DNA from: DATCVR01 sp036566745
GTDB lineage: Bacteria; Actinomycetota; Actinomycetes; Jiangellales; Jiangellaceae
Reading direction: 5' to 3'
DNA: 64,000 nt
NCBI GenBank assembly: GCA_036566745.1
Contig: DATCVR010000005.1
Location: 27,065 to 91,064 of the forward strand
Part shown: in pieces, positions 34,576 to 43,489 of the stretch
How the letters are laid out: every line of letters starts with the position of its first letter
How positions within the stretch are numbered: the stretch's first letter is position 1
The notes under the pieces: generated by a model
What the model was told of the DNA's origin: nothing
Seen by the model: only the letters and a program-made list of their open reading frames with translations
The model's database searches: none
Translations under genes and position numbers: made by a program

Positions 34576-35976
34576 TCAGGCCGGGTCTTCGCAGGGGGCT
34601 GTTCCCGACTCCTCGGCCTCAGGCACCCAGGCAGGGACCGGCCGCGGATCGGGGGTCGGCACACAGCGGCCGTCAACCACGCCGTACGTCCACTGCGCGC
34701 CGTAGCGCACGAGCTGCTCCACCGCGGCTACGAGCCGATCGACGTCGGCCGCCGTGGAGCCCAGCCCGAAGCTCGCCCGCAGCGCACCGTCGCGGACGCC
34801 GAGGCGCTCGACCAGGGGGTGGGCGCAGAACTTGCCGTCACGAACGCCGACACCGTGCTCGGCGGAGAGATAGGCGGCGACGTATCCCGCGTCGAAGCCG
34901 TCCACGGAGAACGCCACGACGCCGATCGCCGACGAGCTGTCCAACCAGATCCGGTGTGTCCGCACCCCTGGCACGGCCGCCAGCCCGGCGATCAGCCGCG
35001 AGCGCAGCGCGGTCTCGTGAGCCTCCAGTGCGCCCTCGGGCAACGCGGCGATCGCCTCGCAGGCGCGGGCCAGCGCTGCCACGCCGACGACGTTGGGTGA
35101 TCCGGCCTCGTGGCGAGCCGGGGCATCCGCCCAGTCGGTCCGGTCCAGTGTCACCGATCGCACGGCACCGCCACCGGCCAGGTACGGCGGCGCGGCATGG
35201 AGCCAGTCGGCGCGGCCGACCAGCACCCCGGCACCGAACGGCGCGTAGAGCTTGTGTCCCGAGAAGGCCAGGTAGTCGACACCGGAGGCGATCAGGTCGA
35301 TCTGCCGGTGCGGCGCGAGCTGGGCGGCGTCCACACAGATCCGGGCGCCGTGGCGGTGGGCCAGCCGGGCCAGGCGGCCGATCGGGAGCTGCTCGCCGGT
35401 GACGTTGGACGCGCCCGTGACCGCGAGCAGCGCGGCCTGGCGACGGGCCAGGTCCTCGTCGAGGCGGGCCAGCGTGCGCTCGATGGTGGGGGCCGCGTCG
35501 ACCACCCGGGCGGCCGGCTCCGCACCCTGCCAGGGCAGGAGGTTGGCGTGGTGCTCGACGTCGAGCACCACGACCTCGCCGCCTGCCGGAACGCAGGAGG
35601 CGAGGAGGTTCAGCGAGTCGGTCGTGTTGCGGGTGAACACGACGACGTCGTCGCCGCGGGCGCCGACGAAGCGAGCCACGGTGGCGCGGGCGCCCTCGTA
35701 GAGTCGCGTGGACACCTGCGAGGCGTACCCGGCGCCTCGATGGACGCTGGCGTAGTACGGCAGGATCCGCGCCACGTGGTCGGCCACTACCTTGAGGCTC
35801 GGCGCGCTGGCGGCGTAGTCGAGGTTGGCGTAGGGCCGGTTGCCCCCGGTGACCAGCGGCGACTCGAGGTCACCGCCGACGACGGGCAACAGCGGCAGCC
35901 GCGCCGCAGACGGGGCCGAGCTGGTCGGAGCCGAGCTGGTCGGAGTCGGACACTCGGGGAGCTCGGTGAGGGTCAT
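34576..35976 (-). CDS. Class V aminotransferase (SufS/cysteine desulfurase-like)
   Basis: A 466-aa PLP enzyme of the SufS-like group. The N-terminus has a Ser/Pro-rich leader, then NLDYAASAPSLKVVADHV and YASVHRGAGYASQVSTRLYE. The PLP Lys is in AFSGHKLYAPFGAGVLVG, with VCVDAAQLAPH upstream (Asp). The Cys in RDGKFCAHPLVERLG sits where SufS has its persulfide Cys. Thus it may be a sulfur-mobilising desulfurase or a related lyase. It has a SAM-type riboswitch in its leader (36021-36131), so it is likely off when SAM is plentiful, linking it to sulfur amino-acid metabolism. No sufE or Fe-S genes are adjacent. Confidence 0.86.
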   Translation of the reverse strand: MTLTELPECPTPTSSAPTSSAPSAARLPLLPVVGGDLESPLVTGGNRPYANLDYAASAPSLKVVADHVARILPYYASVHRGAGYASQVSTRLYEGARATVARFVGARGDDVVVFTRNTTDSLNLLASCVPAGGEVVVLDVEHHANLLPWQGAEPAARVVDAAPTIERTLARLDEDLARRQAALLAVTGASNVTGEQLPIGRLARLAHRHGARICVDAAQLAPHRQIDLIASGVDYLAFSGHKLYAPFGAGVLVGRADWLHAAPPYLAGGGAVRSVTLDRTDWADAPARHEAGSPNVVGVAALARACEAIAALPEGALEAHETALRSRLIAGLAAVPGVRTHRIWLDSSSAIGVVAFSVDGFDAGYVAAYLSAEHGVGVRDGKFCAHPLVERLGVRDGALRASFGLGSTAADVDRLVAAVEQLVRYGAQWTYGVVDGRCVPTPDPRPVPAWVPEAEESGTAPCEDPA

Positions 35977-35977
35977 C

Positions 35978-35999
35978 GTCAGCCACCTTCGCGGGTCGG
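35978..35999 (-). promoter_or_regulatory. SD-sequestering hairpin in the riboswitch leader
   Basis: Just upstream of the ATG at 35976 the minus strand reads CCACC, ten bases, then GGTGG; GGTGG is the ribosome-binding region about seven bases before the start. Pairing would hide it, and an upstream GGACCCG/CGGGTTCC hairpin overlaps the CCACC arm, giving two alternative folds. Confidence 0.5.
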
Positions 36000-36020
36000 T
36001 GGAACCCGTGGGTGGACGGG

Positions 36021-36131
36021 TCCGCGCTTGCCGCCCCAGGCCAGAGGCGGCCAGGTCCTCACCCGGGGCACCCCGCCGCGGAGGAGGGTTGCCGGCCAGC
36101 GAGCCGGGGCTTGACGCTGACGCTCATGACC
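36021..36131 (-). ncRNA. SAM-IV / SAM-I-IV type riboswitch aptamer
   Basis: The minus strand from 36131 begins GGTCATGAGCG and has the SAM aptamer layout. P1 is GGTC (36131-36128) with GACC (36057-36054). P2 is GTCAGCG with CGCTGGC; its loop has CAAGCCCCGG, able to pair with CCGGG downstream as a pseudoknot. P3 is GGCAACCC with GGGGTGCC. Downstream of P1 is a GCCGCC/GGCGGC hairpin and a CAAGCGCGGA element as in SAM-IV RNAs. It senses S-adenosylmethionine. Subtype assignment is from memory of the consensus. Confidence 0.85.
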
Positions 36132-36139
36132 TTGCGACG

Positions 36140-36169
36140 ACGATATGCGGGCCACCGTCGCGATGTCCA
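36140..36169 (-). promoter_or_regulatory. Promoter of the riboswitch leader
   Basis: On the minus strand TGGACA (36169-36164) and TATCGT (36145-36140) are separated by 18 bp. Transcription would begin around 36133, right where the aptamer begins. Confidence 0.6.
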
Positions 36170-36244
36170 CATGTCGGCCGTTGTTGTCTCATTTCCCGAG
36201 ACTCGTGCCTTCGGCCACCACGACGTCGGCGCGTCACTCCGTCG

Positions 36245-38663
<2,419 letters not shown>

Positions 38664-38679
<16 letters not shown>

Positions 38680-38697
38680 TTTTGCACGACGTGCACG
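38664..38697. promoter_or_regulatory. TetR operator dyad overlapping the tetR start
   Basis: Two 15-bp half sites in inverted orientation, CGTGCACGACATGCA at 38664-38678 and TGCACGACGTGCACG at 38683-38697, separated by TTTT. The arms match at 13 of 15 positions. Each half also contains a GTGCAC palindrome. Confidence 0.72.
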
Positions 38698-38715
38698 TTT
38701 TAGCCAACTCGACCC

Positions 38716-38773
38716 CCGCGCACCACGAGGCGTGCACCCGCACCACCATGCCTCCAGGCCTCGTGGTGCGCGG
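38716..38773. terminator. Large perfect hairpin between the methyltransferase and tetR genes
   Basis: Arms CCGCGCACCACGAGGC (38716-38731) and GCCTCGTGGTGCGCGG (38758-38773) pair perfectly over 16 bp around a 26-nt loop. No T-tract follows. A second small palindrome ATCACGT-GG-ACGTGAT (38778-38793) overlaps the methyltransferase stop codon. Termination is the simplest role. Confidence 0.55.
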
Positions 38774-38778
38774 AATAA

Positions 38779-40275
38779 TCACGTGGACGTGATCATTCCG
38801 GCAGGGGTGAGGAAGCCGTCCGCCACGAATTCGCGCACGCGGGGCATGAGCTCCGCCCGCAGCGCCGGCGCATCGACCTCGAGCACGCTGGCCAGCGCGT
38901 CGACGATCGCGTTGAGAGGCAGCGTGGAGTCGCACGCCCCGATCAGCCCGGCTTCGGCCGTACCCATCTGGACGGCCCGCATCAGACCCCGGCGCTGACG
39001 CAGCACGATGTGCTCGGGGTCCTCGTCGCCGGGGCGCCCGATCTGCTCCTGCACGACGTCCGCGGCCATCCTCAGCCGCGTCCCCCACAGTTCGTCGTCG
39101 CTCACCCGCAGCGCCTCGGCTCGGTCGAACCACCCTGCCACGGTCGGCCCCAGCGGCTGCTCGACCGCGTGCGGCCACTCCTCCAGGCTCTGGGCGGGTC
39201 GCGCCGCGCCGGAGGCGCGGAGGTTCACCCAGCCGAATCCCACGCCCTCGACGTCGTTGGCGTCGAACCACGACAGCCATGCCTCGTATCGCTCGCGGTA
39301 CCCGTCCCGGCCGACGTCGCCGGAGTCACGCAACCACAGCTCGACGTACTCGGCGGGATCCTGGACCGCGCGTTGGACGACCCACGCGTCGCAGCCCGTC
39401 GACGCCACCCAGCCGCCCACGCGCTCGCGCCAGTCCTCGCCGCGCACGTGCATCCAGTTGGCGAGCGACTGCAGGGTGCCGCCGTCAGCGAGCCGGCCGG
39501 CCCCGTCGACGATCACCCGTCGCGAGACCTCGTCGCCGGCGAAGCCGCTGTCGCGGTAGATGTGCTGGCCGCCGGGCGAGACGACGAACGGCGGATTCGT
39601 GGCGATCAGGTCGAACCGTTCGTCGGCCACGGGCTCGAAGAGGCTGCCCTCGCGGAGGTCGACGTCGATCCCGTTGATGCGTGCCGTGACGGACGCCAAC
39701 GCGAGCGCGCGGCGGTTCACGTCGGTGGCCACGACCTCGTCGCAGTGCCGGGCCAGGTGCAGCGCCTGGACCCCGCAGCCGGTCCCGAGGTCGAGCGCGC
39801 GCCCGGCCGGCCGGCGCACAGTGAGCTGGGCGAGAGTGCTGGAGGCGGCGTTGACACCGAGGACGTGCTCCTCCGGCACGACCGTGCGCTCGCCGTCGAG
39901 CCCAGGTGTGAGGTCGGCGGCGACCCACCAGTCGCCGGCGTCGTCGGCGTACGGCCGCACGTCGACCAGCGCACGCACGGAGTCACCCGCGACGGCCACG
40001 AACCCGCCGGCCATGAGCGCGCCGAGCGGCAGGACGGCCTCGGCGGCCGCGCGATCCACCGTCGCCTGCAGCGGCCAGAGCCGGGTGAGGGTCTCCAGCG
40101 GTGACCCACCCGACGTCGCGGCGAGCCCTGGGGTGGTCTCGTTGCGGTCGAGCGCGGAGCTGGCACGTGCACCGAGCAGGTCACGCACGGCGTCGACGGT
40201 GAAGCCGGCCTGGGCCAGGGATTCGCGCAGCCGGGCCACGTCGTCGTCGCTCAATCGCGGTTGGGGTCTCGTCAC
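38779..40275 (-). CDS. Class I SAM-dependent methyltransferase (NPPF type)
   Basis: A 498-aa protein with a central Rossmann methyltransferase domain and long flanking regions. The SAM site is ALDLGTGCGVQALHLARHC, with VVATDVNRRALALA, and the catalytic motif IATNPPFVVSPGGQ resembles PrmC/HemK-type N-methyltransferases of Gln or nucleic acid bases. The N-terminal 150 residues (LSDDDVARLRESLAQAGF) and the C-terminal 200 residues are shared with a large actinobacterial family without a known substrate. GTG 40275 chosen, since earlier codons give a low-complexity leader. Confidence 0.85.
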   Translation of the reverse strand: MTRPQPRLSDDDVARLRESLAQAGFTVDAVRDLLGARASSALDRNETTPGLAATSGGSPLETLTRLWPLQATVDRAAAEAVLPLGALMAGGFVAVAGDSVRALVDVRPYADDAGDWWVAADLTPGLDGERTVVPEEHVLGVNAASSTLAQLTVRRPAGRALDLGTGCGVQALHLARHCDEVVATDVNRRALALASVTARINGIDVDLREGSLFEPVADERFDLIATNPPFVVSPGGQHIYRDSGFAGDEVSRRVIVDGAGRLADGGTLQSLANWMHVRGEDWRERVGGWVASTGCDAWVVQRAVQDPAEYVELWLRDSGDVGRDGYRERYEAWLSWFDANDVEGVGFGWVNLRASGAARPAQSLEEWPHAVEQPLGPTVAGWFDRAEALRVSDDELWGTRLRMAADVVQEQIGRPGDEDPEHIVLRQRRGLMRAVQMGTAEAGLIGACDSTLPLNAIVDALASVLEVDAPALRAELMPRVREFVADGFLTPAGMITST

Positions 40276-40398
40276 CGCAGCATTCTCGCCGCTCGGGCCC
40301 AGGCGCCGGCGCACCGTGGGTTCGGACACGTCCAGGAGACCGGCATTGGCGGCTCCGGGACACGAAGGCCCGCACCCGGAAACGAGCCAGGACACGAC

Positions 40399-40433
40399 GA
40401 GGGGCCGGGACCAACGATCGGTCCCGGCCCCTC
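40399..40433 (-). terminator. Terminator of hppA
   Basis: A perfect 14-bp stem, GAGGGGCCGGGACC at 40399-40412 and its complement at 40420-40433, with a 7-nt loop, lies 25 bp beyond the stop codon of hppA. No T-tract is evident, as is common for strong hairpin terminators in this group. Confidence 0.75.
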
Positions 40434-40457
40434 GCCGGCCGTGATGTCAGGTGTTGC

Positions 40458-42776
40458 TCAGGCGCCGGCCTCGACCTTGGCCGGCTCGTCGTCGCCGATG
40501 ACCGTGGAACGTCGCTTGGAGTTCCACACCGCCCCGACGATGATCAAGACCGCCACGATCGCGATCGTGTAGCGCAGGCCCTGGTTGGCATCGGCGCCGA
40601 TCGTCATCGAGACGATAGCCGGCGCGATCAGCACGGAGACCAGGTTCATGACCTTGAGCAGCGGGTTGATCGCGGGACCGGCGGTGTCCTTGAAGGGATC
40701 GCCGACGGTGTCGCCGATGACCGTGGCGTCGTGGGCGGGCGAGCCCTTGCCGCCGTGGTGACCGTCCTCGACCAGCTTCTTCGAGTTGTCCCACGCGCCA
40801 CCGGAGTTCGCCAGGAAGACCGCCATCAGCGTGCCGCAGGCGATCGCACCGCCGAGGTACCCGGCCAGCGGACCGACACCGAGGCCGAAGCCCACGGCGA
40901 TCGGGGCCAGGGCCGCCAGCAGGCCGGGGGTGGCCAGCTCGCGCAGCGAGTCCTTCGTGACGATGTCGACGACGCGACCGTAGGCCGGCGTGGACGTGCC
41001 GGCCATGATGCCCGGGTCGTCGCGGAACTGGCGGCGCACCTCGAACACGACGGCACCCGCCGCCCGGCCAACGGCGTTGATCGCCAGGCCGGAGAACAGG
41101 AACACCACAGCCGCACCGATGATCACGCCGACCAGGGTGTTCGGCGAGGTCACGAGGTAGCTGAAGGAGTTGACGATGCTCGCGCTGACGTCGCCCAGAG
41201 CGCTGCCGGCCTCCTCGACCGAGGTGGTGATGGCGGTGGTGTACGACCCGAAAAGCGCCGTGGCCGCGAGAACCGCCGTGGCGATCGCGATGCCCTTGGT
41301 GATCGCCTTGGTGGTGTTGCCCACCGCGTCGAGCTCGGTGAGGATCTGCGCGCCCTCGGCGTTGACGTCGCCCGACATCTCGGCGATGCCCTGGGCGTTG
41401 TCGCTGACCGGGCCGAAGGTGTCCATCGCCACGATGACGCCCACCGTGGTGAGCAGGCCGGTGCCGGCCAGGGCGATGAGGAACAGCGACAGAATGATCG
41501 AACCGCCACCGAGCAGGAACACGCCGTAGACGGCGCCGCCGATGATCAGCGCGGTGTAGACGGCCGATTCGAGGCCGAGCGCGATGCCCGACAGGATCAC
41601 CGTGGCCGGACCGGTCAGCGAGGTCTTCCCGACGTCCTGGACCGGCTTCTTGTCGGTGCCGGTGAAGTAGCCGGTGAGCCAGAGGATGATGCCGGCCAGC
41701 ACGATGCCGATGATGACCGCCACCGTGGCGAGCACCCGCGGGTCGCCGTCGAGGTCGCCTAGGCCACCCTCGAGCTCGCTGAACGAGCTCGGCAGGTACG
41801 CGAACGCCGCGATGGTGGACAACACCGCTGAGACGACGGCGGAGATGTAGAACGACCGGTTGATGGTCGACAGGCCGCTCTCGCCGGCGCGCGGCCGGGT
41901 GAGGTAGATGCCCAGGACGGCCGTGACCGCACCGATGGCCGGCACGATCAGGGGGAAGACCAGGCCTTCGGCGCCGAACGCGGCCTTGCCGAGGATGAGC
42001 GCGGCGACCAGCATGACCGCATACGACTCGAAGAGGTCGGCCGCCATGCCGGCGCAGTCGCCGACGTTGTCGCCCACGTTGTCGGCGATGGTCGCGGCGT
42101 TGCGCGGGTCGTCCTCGGGGATGCCCTGCTCGACCTTGCCGACCAGGTCGGCGCCGACATCGGCGGCCTTGGTGAAGATGCCGCCGCCGACGCGCATGAA
42201 CATCGCGAGCAGCGCGGCGCCGAACCCGAAGCCCTCGAGCACGCTGGGCGCGTCGCCCTTGTACAGGAGGACGACGACGGCCGCGCCGAGCAGGCCCAGA
42301 CCGACCGTGGCCATACCCACCACGCCGCCGGTGCGGAACGCCACGCGCATGGCCGGGTCGCGACCCTCGTCGTTGGCAGCCGCGGCCATTCGGACGTTCG
42401 CGCGCGTGGACAGCCACATGCCGAGGTAGCCGATCGCGGCCGAGAATCCCGCGCCCACGAGGAAGAACAGCGAGCGCCCGATGCGCACGTCCGTCTCGCC
42501 GGGGAGCAGGAACAGCAGGCCGAACACCAGCACCACGAAGATGCTCAGCGTCCGGAACTGCCGGTTGAGGTAGGCCGCGGCGCCCTCCTGGACAGCGCGC
42601 GCGATGGTCTTCATGTTCTCGGTGCCCTCGCTCGCAGCGAGAACCTCCCGGCGGAACAACACCGCCATCACCAGTGCCGCCAGCGCGATCAGCGCGACGA
42701 CGATGACATAGGAGAGGTTTCCGCCGGACAGCGAGACCGTCGTGCCGCCGTCGGCAGCGCGGATGAGCCCGGTCAT
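40458..42776 (-). CDS. hppA: Membrane H+-translocating pyrophosphatase
   Basis: A 772-aa, about 16-helix enzyme that pumps protons with PPi hydrolysis energy. The catalytic loop is GIFTKAADVGADLVGKVEQG followed by IPEDDPRNAATIADNVGDNV and GDCAGMAADLFESY. The Lys-containing GNTTKAITKG motif marks the K+-independent class. A second acidic loop, TVIGDTVGDPFKDTAGPAIN, is present at the C-terminus. A strong AAGGAGG ribosome site precedes the ATG by five bases. It lies between the bldG and methyltransferase genes and ends at a strong hairpin. Confidence 0.95.
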   Translation of the reverse strand: MTGLIRAADGGTTVSLSGGNLSYVIVVALIALAALVMAVLFRREVLAASEGTENMKTIARAVQEGAAAYLNRQFRTLSIFVVLVFGLLFLLPGETDVRIGRSLFFLVGAGFSAAIGYLGMWLSTRANVRMAAAANDEGRDPAMRVAFRTGGVVGMATVGLGLLGAAVVVLLYKGDAPSVLEGFGFGAALLAMFMRVGGGIFTKAADVGADLVGKVEQGIPEDDPRNAATIADNVGDNVGDCAGMAADLFESYAVMLVAALILGKAAFGAEGLVFPLIVPAIGAVTAVLGIYLTRPRAGESGLSTINRSFYISAVVSAVLSTIAAFAYLPSSFSELEGGLGDLDGDPRVLATVAVIIGIVLAGIILWLTGYFTGTDKKPVQDVGKTSLTGPATVILSGIALGLESAVYTALIIGGAVYGVFLLGGGSIILSLFLIALAGTGLLTTVGVIVAMDTFGPVSDNAQGIAEMSGDVNAEGAQILTELDAVGNTTKAITKGIAIATAVLAATALFGSYTTAITTSVEEAGSALGDVSASIVNSFSYLVTSPNTLVGVIIGAAVVFLFSGLAINAVGRAAGAVVFEVRRQFRDDPGIMAGTSTPAYGRVVDIVTKDSLRELATPGLLAALAPIAVGFGLGVGPLAGYLGGAIACGTLMAVFLANSGGAWDNSKKLVEDGHHGGKGSPAHDATVIGDTVGDPFKDTAGPAINPLLKVMNLVSVLIAPAIVSMTIGADANQGLRYTIAIVAVLIIVGAVWNSKRRSTVIGDDEPAKVEAGA

Positions 42777-42923
42777 TCGTCCTCCTTGACGTGGCCCTCG
42801 GGCAGGGCCTGATCCCCACCGTCGATATCGGCGCCGACCAGGCGAGACACGCGACGGTGGTGGTGCGATCCAGGGCGTGCCCGGCCGTGATGGGCTACGG
42901 GCAGCCGTCCTGACTGGTGCCGG

Positions 42924-42929
42924 AGTCTA
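42924..42929 (-). promoter_or_regulatory. -10 box, hppA promoter
   Basis: Minus-strand TAGACT about 150 bases upstream of the hppA ATG, with a weak TTCTCG 17 bp further upstream. It would give hppA a long untranslated leader in which no known RNA motif was recognised. Confidence 0.35.
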
Positions 42930-42971
42930 GAGGTCTGCGTGGGCAGCGAGAACACCGGGTTCGGCTGAGCG

Positions 42972-42993
42972 GCGTGCGGGCGTACCCGCACGC
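42972..42993 (-). terminator. Hairpin downstream of the bldG-like gene
   Basis: Stem GCGTGCGGG (42972-42980) and CCCGCACGC (42985-42993) around the tetraloop CGTA, about 55 bp beyond the bldG stop codon. It overlaps the first copy of the 29-bp direct repeat. Confidence 0.55.
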
Positions 42994-43050
42994 GAACGTG
43001 GAACGCGGCGCAGGTCACGCCCACGCGAACGTGGAACGCGGCGCAGGTCA
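42989..43050. repeat. 29-bp perfect direct repeat overlapping the bldG stop codon
   Basis: The same 29 bases occur at 42989-43017 and 43022-43050, four bases apart. The second copy includes the stop codon of the bldG-like gene (43048-43050). The core contains GCGAACGTGG followed by AACGCGGCGC. Confidence 0.85.
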
Positions 43051-43419
43051 GGCCGCGACTGCGTCCTCGAGGGTCGCGTGGATGGGGAAGACCTTGGTCA
43101 GCCCGGTGATGCGGAAGATCTTGAGAATGCGCTCCTGCGCGCACACCAGCCGGAGCGTGCCGTCGTGCTGGCGAACCCGCTTGAGGCCACCGACCAGCAC
43201 ACCCAGCCCGGTGGAGTCGAGGAACTCGACACCGCGCATGTCGACGACGATGTTGAAGTGGCCGCCGTCGACCAGGTCGACGAGCTGTTCGCGCAGCCGT
43301 GGGGCGGTGTAGACGTCGATCTCGCCGGCGACCTCGACGACGCTGAACTCGTCGACCGGACCGCCCTCGGGCCCAGTCTCGAGCCGGGTCGACAACGACA
43401 GGTCCACGTAGAGCCCCAA
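43048..43419 (-). CDS. bldG: STAS-domain anti-sigma factor antagonist (BldG-like)
   Basis: A 123-aa anti-anti-sigma factor. The STAS fold is clear: [40 protein letters not shown] with the Ser that is phosphorylated by anti-sigma kinases, and [17 protein letters not shown]. Context matches Streptomyces, where bldG lies between the hppA gene and a DEAD-box helicase gene. In Streptomyces BldG controls development and stress sigma factors; the role here is inferred. The usual adjacent anti-sigma kinase-like partner is not present between bldG and hppA. Confidence 0.88.
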   Translation of the reverse strand: MGLYVDLSLSTRLETGPEGGPVDEFSVVEVAGEIDVYTAPRLREQLVDLVDGGHFNIVVDMRGVEFLDSTGLGVLVGGLKRVRQHDGTLRLVCAQERILKIFRITGLTKVFPIHATLEDAVAA

Positions 43420-43489
43420 TCACGAGCGCACACCGGATGCGCGAGGTCCTTGCCCCCCGGCATTCAACCATGATGCGACACTCACGGAC

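Noticed and set aside
31536..35402. Plus-strand frame of 1,288 codons
   Set aside because: It overlaps CapA, M28 and class V aminotransferase genes in the wrong frame and consists of low-complexity Arg/Gly/Pro sequence.
40447..42819. Second long minus-strand frame over hppA
   Set aside because: A shifted frame of the pyrophosphatase with Arg/Gly-rich translation; the other frame has all catalytic motifs.
42777..43047. Long hppA leader as a riboswitch
   Set aside because: No conserved aptamer elements recognised; only a weak promoter, a hairpin and the 29-bp repeat.
42989..43050. Direct repeat considered as a minimal CRISPR array
   Set aside because: Only two copies with a 4-bp spacer, and no cas genes in the window.
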